Positions 23,801 to 35,108 of a DNA stretch of 64,000 bases are shown here, piece after piece (the stretch's first letter is position 1; every line of letters begins with the position of its first letter). The stretch is from assembly GCA_030142905.1 (NCBI GenBank), contig JASJOG010000026.1, positions 1,135,501 to 1,199,500 on the forward strand. Direction: 5' to 3'. The notes below the pieces were generated by a model that made no database searches, had not been told where the DNA came from, and was given only the letters and a program-made list of their open reading frames with translations. The translations under genes were made by a program, and so were the position numbers. The DNA comes from Heliopora coerulea (taxonomy: Eukaryota; Cnidaria; Anthozoa; Scleralcyonacea; Helioporidae).

Positions 23801-26800
23801 AGTCTTTACGAAGGTCGATTCCCTGCCGGAAGCCCAAGAGTTGCATTTGTTGCAGCTGGTTCTGGATAGCTGTTAAAATGCATAATTCTAACGCTCAAAA
23901 AGTCAACTTTCACTTAATATAAGACTCTATTTCATGCGACAGAGTGTAATTGCCAAAAATGCCTGGAATATATACAGATTTGTGCAACCAATAGTCTTCT
24001 CCCCCAAAGCTGAATGTATCCTTTATTCTCGATGTGTTATTTTTCCTGTAGGTGAAAAACCCAAAACGCCACTCAATGAAGTTCCTCCACAGTCCAGACA
24101 GGCCTCACGGCAGGCACCTGAACGACCACTAGAACACATAATTTCCATGACAGATAACGAAGGCTGGGTAAGAGAAAACTGTAAAATAACCTCGGAAAAA
24201 AAAGTTTTAAAAGACCATGAACTGGCGAAAATGGAGAGACGAGAAAAAAGTTAAAGTTAGTTTTTCCTTGCACTTTCGCTGTAACGAAAGGACTTCGCTG
24301 GAAACTTTAGATTTTTGTCTCAACATTTTTGACAGTAGACACCTTAAAGTTTTTTTTTAGCTTCTGTTAGAAAAATGTCATTTATGGGGTTTTTTTGTAA
24401 CTCGTTTGTAGAGTTTCATACGAGAAACTTCGTTTTCTGGGACAGCCAGGAAAGACTGTATTTAGAATACTTTTATTTGTCCGTTAGGTTCTCGAAACAT
24501 TGTGCAACATTCTTCAAACGGACTCAGTCAGTGCCGTCCAGTCATGGCTGGTGAATGCTCCAAGCAGAGGTAAAATTACGAAAAAAAAATCCCAATATCG
24601 TCTTATGTCCGTAATGTGGGTTTAGCGGGACTTTTTCCGTCAACAAAACCAATCTTCATACTATCAAACATCCTGCATGGCGCAAAGATCAACAATAAAT
24701 TGAAGCCGCCCAGTACAACGTCGCATGTAATATTGTAGCGATTGCTTAAATTAAGATTACGTTAAGTCTTAAGTCAGGACTTTCGCTAACCTGCAGCACC
24801 ACTGCATATTTTTCTCTTTTTTTTTCCTTCTCAAATTTCGCTGTGTTGAAGTCCTCTCTCACATACCATTCCGCACCCAAAATTGCATGTAATATGCATG
24901 CCGTGTGCCTTATTTTTTTATATGGCAATCAGGTTGTTTTTCTACTCTGCCATACCTCCGCGCCACTTTCCTCGCCGAAGATTATCTGGCCTCTTTTATC
25001 TCAACTACTTATAATATTTAATGATATATATTTTACGCATCTGGGAGCTTGGAGATATCAAGGACCATAGATGAACGTTTGTCAAGTTCATACTTCAGAA
25101 AAAAATTTTTTAACCCTAGACGGGGATCGAACCCTCAACCTTCTGATGACCGGTGAGACGCTCTAACCATGGAGCTACCAAGACTCAGATGGTGAGCTGA
25201 GGTGCAAGTTTGACATATGCGTGACCTAAGCGGAAGCCACTATATGTTAATAATGATATTGATGAAATTTATAGTTTAGAAGTGTGAGAGCTTGGAAAAA
25301 TCTTGAGATGATTGATGAACGATCGTCAAGCCCTTTCCTAAGAAAAACGATTTCTGAACCCCTAACGGGGATCGAACCCGCAACCTTCTGATGACCCGTG
25401 AGACGCTCTAACCATTGATTAATTGAGCTACCGAACTATCGAACTTATGCTGTAGCTCGTCATCTGAGTTTCAGAGGTTAGAACGACTCACCGGTCATCC
25501 GAAATTTGTGGGCTCAATCCCCGTCTGGAGCTCAGGAGTCGTTTTACTGAGGCATGAGCTTTACGAACGTTCATCTGTCATACTAATGATATTTATTTCA
25601 TACATATGGTGCTACTTAACGGCCTGCAGAGGTTTGACCTAGGTAATTTTGACTATTACTCAGTGCAACATGTCTTGCAACTTGCCTCGCATTTTGTTAC
25701 GATAAAAGTGGCAGGAGATATTGCATCATATAGCACGCTGGAATCGTTGCGGAAAACAGAATGACCGGCTCCCCTTATTTATCTGCTGAATAGAACTACC
25801 AGAGGGTTTTTCGAAATCTTCTTTGTCATGCTAACTACCAACTGTCTTTCTATTCCCTTAGAGTATTAAATATTTGCATGAAAAAGGAAACATCGCAAGG
25901 TATTCTGGCACTTGTATTTAGCTGACGTAACAAGGGGAACCGGCCAATTCCCACTTTCAGATTTTACAGACAATTTGCACGATGTAACCGCGTGTTTCTC
26001 TTCACAGTTCTTCGAGTTTGCCTCTTTAAAGCACTGCACAGCACTGAATTTTTCTGTATGCTTATTTCATAGAAAAGGAATTGGTGCTGGACATGATTCG
26101 CGCCATATCTTCGTCAGACTACGAATTCCGAGAAGGATACAACAATGCAGTTCGCTCGCCATTTTATGATGACCAGCTGCTGCAACACGAAAGCAGTTTG
26201 GATGTGGACGCCATTAACACGTTCAATGAAAGTCAGCGAAGGAAAGAGAAGAGTGAAGAAGATGTCAAACTGGAAGAGAAGGACGAAGAGCCTCCAAAAG
26301 AATTACAAAAGCCAAAGTAAGGAACTTTCGATGTCCCACAGATTATTTACTTAAAAAAGAGTGGTCCCAGGCCATAAACATCCGGATATAAATATGTTCC
26401 ATACGTCACTAATAGATATACAACGTGTACCGTCGGAAATAAATAATCCCTGGGACCGAATGACCCTACAGAGTTATGTTAAGATAAATATCAATGCCCA
26501 GAAGAATAGGCGTAGAAGAGCCATTCATTCAAATGAGTTAAGAATATTAAATATCATCTTACGTTTCGTCGCTAAACGTGTAACATCTTCAGGGATAATT
26601 TACAAGAACTGAAAATAAAGGTTATATACAGATAAAAGCATTGAAGAAGCAGGAGAAAAAGTCGATCGAGCAGGTGAGAGAAGGAAGAAGTGAGTAAAAA
26701 GTCTACTCATCATCAAACGCAAACTTTTCCTTAATGGAAATATTGGTTCCATTGCTCTTTTTTATTTTGACTCACTTCTTCCTTCTCACACAAGTTCGAT

Positions 26801-28969
26801 CAACTTTCTCTCCTCCTTCCTCACGGCTTTCCTCTGTGCATGATCCTTATTTTTAATCCTTGGTTTTGATTGGTTAATCGAGGTAATTAGATTCACACTT
26901 GAACTGATTAGGAGTCATAAAGTTTATCTAAGTCTGTGTTACAGCGATTGTTGACCTAGCGGATGACTAACCGTCGTTGGTATATCACGACAGAAAAATA
27001 ACTCCCTAAAATCAATTCATCATTGTAATAAACTCTAACCAGTCATTCATCAACTTATTAGAACTCCAGCATCGCAAAATACGATTAAATATGAGTGGAC
27101 TGGCGTCGGATGTAAACTGAGTTCGCCATTTAAGCCGCGACCTGGAACTACCGAGGCAGAAATCGAAGGTATAGTTATTAATCTTAGTATAACACTGTGA
27201 CCAATTGCCTGTCTGTACACAAAACTATGCATGTTTGTTGGCTAGTTTTCCATGAAAAGTTTTGACGGGAGAATTTTGAGCCGATTTTGAGCGAAATCGA
27301 AACAAGAGCATTGTTCGAAAGATATGGAAAATTTTGGTTCTAGCAGAAACATTGTAACAACGTAAAGATTTACGGGAATACATAAATCTTAGGCAGATAC
27401 TTAACCGTTTTCTAGCCTTCCAAGTCCTTTCCAAGCTGGTTTTATGCAGCGTGTTCGCGATTCTGTGTGGTGGGGATTAGGTTCCGTTGCGGGAAGGGTT
27501 TGTAACTTACTGCGCACTGAAATTCACCGATGAGTTTTTCTAAAATCCAGAACCAGCCGACAATTTTAGGAAATAAAGGAAGAAACAAACTCCGAACAAT
27601 AATGCCATCTTGATAACTCAAGATATGAGTTAAAATCAAGAAAATTACAATGAAATTGTGATATTTCTTCTTCATTTCCAAGACATCAGTCTGTCTGATG
27701 ATGCCTTTGAAATACAGACGAAATATCAAAATTTCATTGCAATTCTCTTGATTTTAACTCATATCTTGAGTTATCAAGATGACATTGTTCGGAGTGAGTT
27801 TTTCTACCTGTGACGTATCAAGCAATAGCCAATGGAATAGTGACTTTGAGTCACGTGATTGTCTCATAAGAACAGACATAATCACTCACGCTCCGACACG
27901 TCAATCGGTATTCGCGGTAGAATTTTTACTTAGATCTTAAATTCCTGGAAGTGAAACATTTTGACTACTTGCGGCTTACTCGCTCGAGATTACGCCAGGG
28001 ACTTCGATACTGGCGTGCCGTGTCACGGGGTAAGGTTGACATGCGCGGCAAATTATTCTTGTTGTTAGTAAATATTTTTCTCGAACATTTCTCCAACATG
28101 GCTAAACGTGAGATAATGGTCAAACAAACAAAAAACCAAGACGCCATTGTTTTTCTATCAGATTGTATGGTTGTCGTTGGTGTTTAATCTTTATGTCTAG
28201 CGAGAACAGCAATAACATCAACAAAAAAAAAACCCAGCTACAACCAAAACAACAGCAACATTGAAAGATATCCACATTGCAATAGGTTTTAGATTTTAAA
28301 AATAGGTTTGCTTCGCAACTCATTAAACTTGCAATCAAACAAAATTGACTGCTTATATTCAGTTAATAATGTCACGAAATGAAGATAGTAAACAATTTTT
28401 TTCTTCTGAAGTGTTCAGCTTTGTGGTATTCCTTTTCATTTTGTCCGCCTGTCTTTTGTCTATTTTGTCGTGTCCTATCCCATCCTATCCTTCCCCGTCG
28501 TATCCCATCCCATCCTATCCTGACCTACCTTGTCCTATTCTATCCTATTCCATCCACGTTTCCAGCCGATTCTACCACATCATATCCCGTCATATCGTCA
28601 TCTACCGTTCATAACCTGTTTTTGTCTTTTCTTTCAGTTCTCTCTCGTTTAATCCTATACTATCCCGTCCTACCATGTCCTTAGCATGCCAAGAGGAAAT
28701 CTGCTCTGATGGTTCTAATTTTTCATTTTAACGTCTTTCTAGAAATACGTAGTAAATTAGAGTCCCGCTGTTCTCCTCGCGTGTTTTCTCATCAAAGCCG
28801 GGTTTCCCTTTCGCGACATTCACCCCGTCCCTTGACCCAGCAAAGTGTCTACATTCCACCTACAAACACAATGGATGCTGCAGCACAAAGACCTCCAAGT
28901 CACCAATCCATCAAATCACAACAGTCTGCACTCAAAAGCATCTTAGAATATAAACCTGAGAAGGAGTAA
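20839..28969 (+). CDS. TBATA: TBATA-like protein (thymus, brain and testes associated)
   Basis: Seven exons with consistent phases: 20839-21238, 23484-23666, 24052-24167, 24488-24569, 26073-26316, 27062-27168, 28743-28969; about 452 residues. The start is the first ATG after an in-frame stop at 20749; a second ATG follows three codons later. Exon 1 carries FFVRHNPHPKKVIHL followed by PVCTVIDD, close to the vertebrate TBATA signature (FFSRHHPHPQHVTHI, PVCVV). Exon 2 has TWREELAKL. Exon 4 encodes VLETLCNILQTDSVSAVQSW, matching the vertebrate ELLCRILETDLLSAIQFW block. Exon 5 ends in a Lys/Glu-rich stretch. Exon 6 has KYEWTGVGCKLSSPFKPRPG. The C-terminus is Ser/Gln-rich. TBATA (Spatial) is reported in vertebrate thymic stroma, neurons and spermatids; the molecular function is not settled. 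No membrane segment or signal peptide is seen. It lies tail-to-tail with LAMTOR3. Confidence 0.85.
22623..22830. mobile_element. Fold-back insertion with 12-bp target repeats
   Basis: Lies in TBATA intron 1. Arms 22636-22708 and 22716-22788 are almost perfect inverted repeats of 73 bp with a 7-bp loop (GTGAAAT). Direct repeats TATGCTACCCAT at 22623-22634 and 22819-22830 flank the unit and look like a target-site duplication. About 30 bp of non-paired sequence lies between the right arm and the second direct repeat. Confidence 0.85.
23790..23890 (+). repeat. tRNA-like SINE, second family, copy B
   Basis: GGTCGATTCCCTGCCGGAAG then TTGCATTTGTTGCAG parallels 5740-5790. It lies just after exon 2 of TBATA, in intron 2. 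Confidence 0.4.
25055..25590. repeat. tRNA-like repeat array with facing copies
   Basis: Within TBATA intron 4 there are two minus-strand tRNA-like heads (about 25117-25190 and 25365-25435, each GGGGATCGAACC on the plus strand then CTCTAACCAT..GAGCTACC). A plus-strand head follows (about 25465-25560, AGAACGACTCACCGGTCATC then CTCAATCCCCGTCTGG). Each is bordered by ATGAACG..CGTCAAG-like sequence. The facing heads form a large imperfect inverted repeat similar to 47249-47745. Confidence 0.7.
27590..27794. repeat. Large fold-back element in TBATA intron 6
   Basis: Arms of about 75 bp: CTCCGAACAAT ... CTTGATAACTCAAGATATG ... GATATTTC pairs with GAAATATC ... CATATCTTGAGTTATCAAG ... ATTGTTCGGAG, with several mismatches, around a loop of about 60 bp. 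A diverged single-arm relative lies at 10046-10170. Confidence 0.85.
28455..28690. repeat. Degenerate TATCC/CATCC pentanucleotide repeat
   Basis: Pyrimidine-rich run of TATCC, CATCC and variants in TBATA intron 6. It creates spurious open frames in two phases. Confidence 0.8.
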
Positions 28970-30709
28970 CATCCACTGCTTGATGGAACAACAACGCATG
29001 TTCAAACCATAGCAAATTTATAAGACAATGGTTCTTAACTTTTTTTGGATGAATACACCCTCCTGTCTACTTTGCCACTCCCCCTGAGCACACTCAGTCC
29101 CAGTTCTGTGCCCACCCCCACTATCATAAACCTAGTTAGTTGCCTAGTTAATTGCCCTAGTTAGTCAGTGTTAGATTGTAACACATTGACTGCTAGAAAT
29201 TTAAAAATACTGTGGTGGGAAATGACTGATGAATGTCCACCATTTTTTCATCCTTATGCCCCTCTCCATTCCCCCCCTGCCACTCTGAACCACTCACTGG
29301 GGAGCTGCACTGCCCATGTTGAGAAACACTGGCTTAAAATTTACTAGTTGAATACAAGCAACTTCAGTTTGGCATTCATCTTTCATTGTTCTTCACAATA
29401 CTTCAGCTCTGTTCACATTTAATGTCAGTCCTTTCTTCTCTGCACTCTCTAAGTCACCAGAATTCCTCTCATTTCTTTGCTGTCACCATGTTTCCTACAA
29501 GCCCACTCTTGTATTTTGCTTTACTTATGTTTCCTATTATCCCTCTTGCACATTCGCTATCCTCATCTTTTGTACCATCCCCTTTTATCTTTGGAGTCAC
29601 ATGTTTCCTATCATCCTCCTGTCATGTTTACTGTCCCCACATTTCCTTGGTTTCCTCAGCTTTCTTCCCATTTACCTCTTCTCCTTACTGTCCCTGTGTT
29701 TCCAACCATCCTATCATTCCCCTCTCCTCTTTATTGTGCCCATGTTTTCTATCATTTTGTTATTTCTGCTCCAAGGTGTTTATCATCACTGATGTAAAGA
29801 AGTATCTCATTGACCAACCTACTGTTGGCAAGCCCCAAAAATTTTGCCATGTGACAGCTATATTTGGTGCAGTCCATATATTAAAAAACAAACAAAAAAC
29901 AAGGGTACACATTTGACAAGATCATAAAAGACAAGATTGTTCAACTTTTTTGTTGAATTTTTAACATGAAACTTTAACTCACATGAAAATTTGGTTTGAC
30001 TAAAATCATTCAAAAATAATCATTACTCAGATTTTTTGGTGGTTTATCATTTCAATTTAGCACCACATTTTGGATATGAAGGTGTATCACTTAATTATTC
30101 AGCTCCTGATAGAGATTAGTGCTAAATTGAACATTGACAGTATTTCATCTGCCAGGCTGCATTTAGAAACTTTTTATCCTGCACAGGGTTTTGTTTTTTT
30201 CATCTCAGATATATCTGTTTCCTCTCAAATGTCTCTGTATATTCAGTCTATTTCCCACCAGGGTGTATCTTTTATTCCATGATGTCAAGACCACGTCTTT
30301 TCATGAAATCATTGTGTAAGCATCATCTTTTGTCATTCCCCTATACTGTGTAATATACATTAGTACACGTTTTGCTTAGTAATATACTTTGTCATACACT
30401 CATACACTTGTTTCCTACAGTCTCTTTGTTTCACATAACATCTTGAAGTTCCGTGTTGTCACTTGGAGTATAATAATACTTTAATAATTCATCAAAAATA
30501 AGTTGATATTGGAGATAATCACAACCAAAACCTAATGTTCAATGTCAGTTTCATTAGATTTCATTAGAAGATATCAATTTGCTTCCATCCATTCTGCTCC
30601 AGTTCATGATAATCATTTAGTGTGTTCATCGATTCAGGTGTTCTTGTGAAAAGTTGAGAACTCACACAACTTGTCAACTTTATAATTGATTTATTACTCC
30701 TAGTATTTC
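28970..30709. other. Convergent intergenic region TBATA/LAMTOR3
   Basis: No gene seen. 29480-29780 is pyrimidine-rich and made of degenerate units of about 45 bp around TGTTTCCTATCATCC and TACTGTCCC. The long open frames there are repeat artefacts. CpG is scarce throughout by eye. A TTTATT at 30690-30695 (AATAAA on the minus strand) lies 15 bp beyond the LAMTOR3 stop and may be its polyadenylation signal. Confidence 0.55.
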
Positions 30710-33700
30710 TCAGTCCTTTGAAATGGCCTTGATGGCAGTACTCATGTCCTTCACATCATCTGAAAATTCATTTTCTAAGCTTAGTATCAGCCCTAAAATT
30801 GAATGCAACAAAAGTGAGGTTAGAAAAGCATTTTTACTGCACATCTGTGTAGCAAAATCTATCACAAAAAACAAAAAAAGAGAACAAAACAGCTATTTAT
30901 AAGTAATCACTTGAAATTCACAAATTTATTCTAGTTTACACAAGATGATCCTGTTTAGTGCATGGAGAAAACTGAAGGTAAACACAACTGTATCCACCAC
31001 AGGGGTGGTGAAAGCATTTTATTATTGGTGCAACCTAACAGCATGGAAAGTTTGTTTGGCAAGTGTGACCCTAAAGCAAACCCTGCATCCAGAAGATCTG
31101 GGGAGAGTGCAGAGGAATTTCACCTTACGAATTCCATTTGTAGGGTTTTGAAACATTTTCCTCCTATGCTGTGAGAAGTTTTTGAGGAGCAACAGGTTCA
31201 AGGTTTCTTCCATGGGATACTGCATATTGTCATAGCAATGAGTTAGTTTCACTGCTATTACTTTCCTGAAAAACATCCAAAGTTCCATTTAATATATAAA
31301 GGTGATGACATTAAACAGCCAGAAGATTATTTTTGGACATTGGGGAAATTATTGGTATGACCAAGGTGCATTAGTTGCACCTATTGTGCTGCCCTTGCAC
31401 CAGGATTTTAAGGATAAGAATGTGATCCAAAGGTATTCTGAGATGGTGAGGTGTCACCCCTGTATCCCTCAAAACTGTTTGTGGCATATTTGTTGTTAAT
31501 TTGCACTGAAAACATGAAAACTCATCAACTTTTCACTCAAGTGACTTTAATGGTTGGACTGGGTAAACAGTGTGTCACTTTTTTTTTCCAAAGGGGGAAA
31601 TGAATTCCTTTCCTGTTTTTCCTCTGATGGAAATTCCCTGAAAGGATCCTTAGGAACAGTATCTGGATTAATGAAAACAGTGCCAAAGTCAAAGTAGTGG
31701 TATCAATACTAAACCTGTATTTGCTTGACTTTTTGCAACAATTGTTACTACCAATGGAAGATAGTTAAACTGAACAACCTGGAAATGAGAGAATGTTGTG
31801 GTCATTAATCGAAATTGAGAAACACACAAACATTACAGTATGCCATACCTAAATATCAAAGGGATTGTCACCTAAATTGCTCAATTAAATCTTAAAAATT
31901 TGAATGGTGAGTATGAGTGAAGACTGACGATGGGTGAAACATAATGGAAATTTGTTTACCAGCTTAAATTTTCTCCTGCTGATATCAGACTTCCTTGGGG
32001 CTTTCATCTGATAACCTCGCAATGGCCTGTCACATTGCTGTTATTGTGCAATTTTGCTTGTCAATTAGGAAGACATGAAGAGAAAACTCTTTCAAGGGTC
32101 TTCAAATAGTTAGAGTATGGAAATTTAGGAATACTTCTAACATGATCTTAAAATATATTTTAATTATCCTAATGATTAACATTCTATCAAGTGAAAGTAA
32201 TGCAATAATCATACTTGAAAAGATGAAAAGGAACAAACAATGGTCTTGTTTTTAGAGAGACCGAGTTTACTTGCCTAGAGGAAAAATAACAGTTAATAGA
32301 AATCTGGAATAGGGGTGTAATGTACTCATAAAGTTATACATGTAAGCTAACTTTTGCTACACTGATTAACACCACTATGCGATGTACACTACAATCTATA
32401 AACAGTTACTGAAGAAACTGACAAAAAAGAAATGAAAATAATATTGATTTATAAATTCTATATTAGGGACCGTATTGATCCATTGATGGCACTAAAAATT
32501 ACTGTAGATAGCACTTTAATGAAACCTAGAGTGCAAAAAATCAGACATAATAACAATAGCATACTGGAGTTGCTTCCTACATCTGCATCTATAGAAAAAG
32601 ACTGTTAAATTAAGTGCATAGATAGATTCCACTAGAGTATAATCTTGATTTCTTACTTGTTCTGTAGCTGATGCAAAAGTTGCCAGAAAACTTCCTCTAA
32701 GCACATTAGATGGTACTTTGTCACGAGTTACTTTTTTAAAGAAACAAACAGTGTATCAGTTAAGTTGTTACCTATCAAGAGTTTTACAATAGAAATAAAA
32801 CAAAGGTCAAACAACAGCATCTGGTGAATCCAAGATTTGAGCCACAATTGTTACAGAAATTGAAACCTTGTAACAATCCTGAATTATCAAGCTCTCAAAA
32901 AATGTTTACAGTCTTCAGAGTACCTTTAACAATAGGAACACCATCTTTGTCAGTCACTAGTGCTGCTAAGAACTCTGGATTCCTAAATGTGCATTTGTAA
33001 GAGAAAAAAAGTCACAAATGACACCCACAAAATGATGTTGATGTTATTCAAAAACATGCATCATAATAACTGTCATTATCATCACCACATTCAACATCAT
33101 AATCATCACAAGTCATTATGACAACAACACAACAACAACAACAGTCGTTTTACAGCCATTTTCCCTGCTTACGCAGGGGTTGGCCATCACAAGTCATTAT
33201 GATCACAATCATAATCAATATCATGGTTACATTTATCATGATTAAAATAACTATGATTACATTTATGTCATCATCACAACTACCAGCATATTCATCATTA
33301 TCATGATCACCATGAAATTCATAGTTACATTTAGCTTTATCACAATCAGCTTCTTCATTTCATCACCATCTCCATCATCCCCTCATTTCATTATCACTGT
33401 ATTTTGGTTAAGCCTTGGCTATATAAGAATATATTTTTACAATTCCCTTCAAGTCAACTTGATTTGACTTGCAGGATAGTAGCTTACAACTGAGACCAAG
33501 GACAAATGAGATTGCAAGTTGATAAAAAACTGCTTCCAAATTTTTACATGCTCAAACTTGCTTTCAGTCAGTGAAAGCTGATATGAGTTGACAGCCAAAT
33601 GAGAGGCCACTTGGAACAAGTATTCATGTTTAACTGAGGTGTCTTCTTGCCTTATTGTATATATCATTGTTACAGAGGTGGGTCATTCACTTAGCTGTGA

Positions 33701-34378
33701 GCAGGCCAAGTTTGCAGTAGCTAGGATCAACTTTGTCACATAGCTGAGTTGGTTTTGTGAAAGGCCTGCGGTGGTTGTAAGATGGCAAAGTTGGTTACAG
33801 GCATGAACTGGTTGATCCTGTCCTGCCATGTCTCTCTCCTAAATTAACCCCTCTCCTCATACCCCCCTCTCTACTTTTGAGTAATGATTTTCCTTGTGAG
33901 TTTATTTCCTTCCTTCAAGTAGTATTGAGAGCTAAAGGCCTCAGCTGGATCTTGAGGTCTTTAACGTCATTTACGTACACTTCAAGTTTTTCTTCTTCAC
34001 GGGTTCAGTTTGTTTAATATGAAACGGAATAACAACTTTCCAATATGTAAGTTGTCCCTGATAAGTGATAAACAAAGAATCTGGAAGTATTGCGCACAAA
34101 TTCTCAGTAAAATCTGCGAATTACTGATGATCTACCCACAAGAGAAGATCGAGTTCTATAAAACGAACGAAAAACATCCATTCTTCGTTGCTTATCACTT
34201 CATGTACCAAAGTTCAGGAAACAGATATTAATAGCGTAGAAACATACCGTTGTAAAACATTTTCGAAAAGCCTTTTAAGTCTCTGTAGAAAATCAAGGCA
34301 CAAGTAGTCATACCACAAGATAACAGCGCAACACAAAACGCAGTCGACGATAATTATTGTGGACTTTACCTCAGACAT
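30710..34378 (-). CDS. LAMTOR3: LAMTOR3, Ragulator complex subunit (MP1)
   Basis: Seven minus-strand exons: 34370-34378, 34248-34282, 32924-32982, 32657-32730, 32215-32274, 31715-31778, 30710-30792. All junctions are GT/AG and in phase, giving 127 residues (human 124). It opens with MSE in a 9-nt coding exon, then RLKRLFENVLQR. Blocks NPEFLAALVTDKDGVPIVK, LRGSFLATFASATEQ, ASKLGLSKNKTIVCSFSSFQ, VVQFNYLPLVVTIVAKSQAN and LILSLENEF follow the single roadblock domain of LAMTOR3 along its whole length. LAMTOR3 pairs with LAMTOR2 in Ragulator on late endosomes and lysosomes, anchoring Rag GTPases for mTORC1 and scaffolding MEK1/ERK. The gene is too short for the usual open-frame search because every exon is under 90 nt. 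It is divergent from STK31. Confidence 0.93.
33104..33202 (-). mobile_element. 65-bp LINE 3' end with target duplications
   Basis: Insert of about 65 bp (33122-33185) ending in the same hairpin (CCCTGC-TTAC-GCAGGG, plus orientation), GTCGTTTTACAGCC block and CAA/TTG tail as the LINE at 10565. It is flanked by the identical direct repeat ATCACAAGTCATTATGA at 33105-33121 and 33186-33202. This is an extremely 5'-truncated retrotransposition event upstream of exon 3 of LAMTOR3 (in its intron 2). Confidence 0.9.
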
Positions 34379-35108
34379 CTTGTGATGACCCTAAATAAAA
34401 GTAGCTGAGAAACGAGAGTAAAATTTCAGGGGATATGAATTGAATCTTCCTCTCCCCAGCCTCCGGCTTTCAAAGTTGGAGTTTTTTTCGTGCATTTGTC
34501 AATGTGTTATAGAAATAAGTTGATTCATTAGAATGAGAACAAATCTTTTTAAATCTTAGAAATATATACAAGTAATTGATTTACTGATATATTGATTAAT
34601 TTATTTTATTATTTGTTGTTTGGTTTTATATTTATGTATCTACTCAGTTTTCATAGTTCTGTATTCAGTTTCAGTCTTCATACCAACTAAGGGTGGCAGA
34701 GTCACGTACAACAGAGCATGATTTCATGGAGGAGGGGACAAAAATTAAGGAGTTGGGCAGACATGATTTCCTAAGGATTTGTAAAATAAGAAGCTGGACT
34801 AAGTGGATCTAAGTCGGCCTAAGTAAGTATATGTAGTTTTAAAGATATATGATATATGTATATATTGTATATATGATACCACAGAATGATACGATGCACC
34901 ATAAATTATATACTTGAAGTACTTTATCCATTCTAGCACTCAGCTGACCAAAACAAAATATATTCCGTGGTTTCGCATTACCCACCAATCCACGTGCAGG
35001 ACGAAGGAAAACAGTTCAGTTTTAGAAATTCAACGCGTCGTAAAAATCTTTTCCAAAGTTTTCAAAGTCCTTCAAACAAGTTGCAGTATTCTTAACCAAA
35101 TAAACTAG
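34379..35108. promoter_or_regulatory. Probable shared divergent promoter LAMTOR3/STK31
   Basis: 730 bp separate the LAMTOR3 and STK31 start codons, which point away from each other. The interval and its edges keep CpG sites (CACGTGCAGGACG, CAACGCGTCG just inside the 5' flank of STK31) whereas sequence on both sides is CpG-poor. No convincing TATA box could be placed. Untranslated exons for either gene may lie here. Confidence 0.5.

Noticed and set aside
29386..29916. 176-residue open frame rich in Leu, Ser, Pro and Cys
   Set aside because: Follows a degenerate pyrimidine repeat of about 45 bp; overlapping frames in other phases are equally open and no motif is present.
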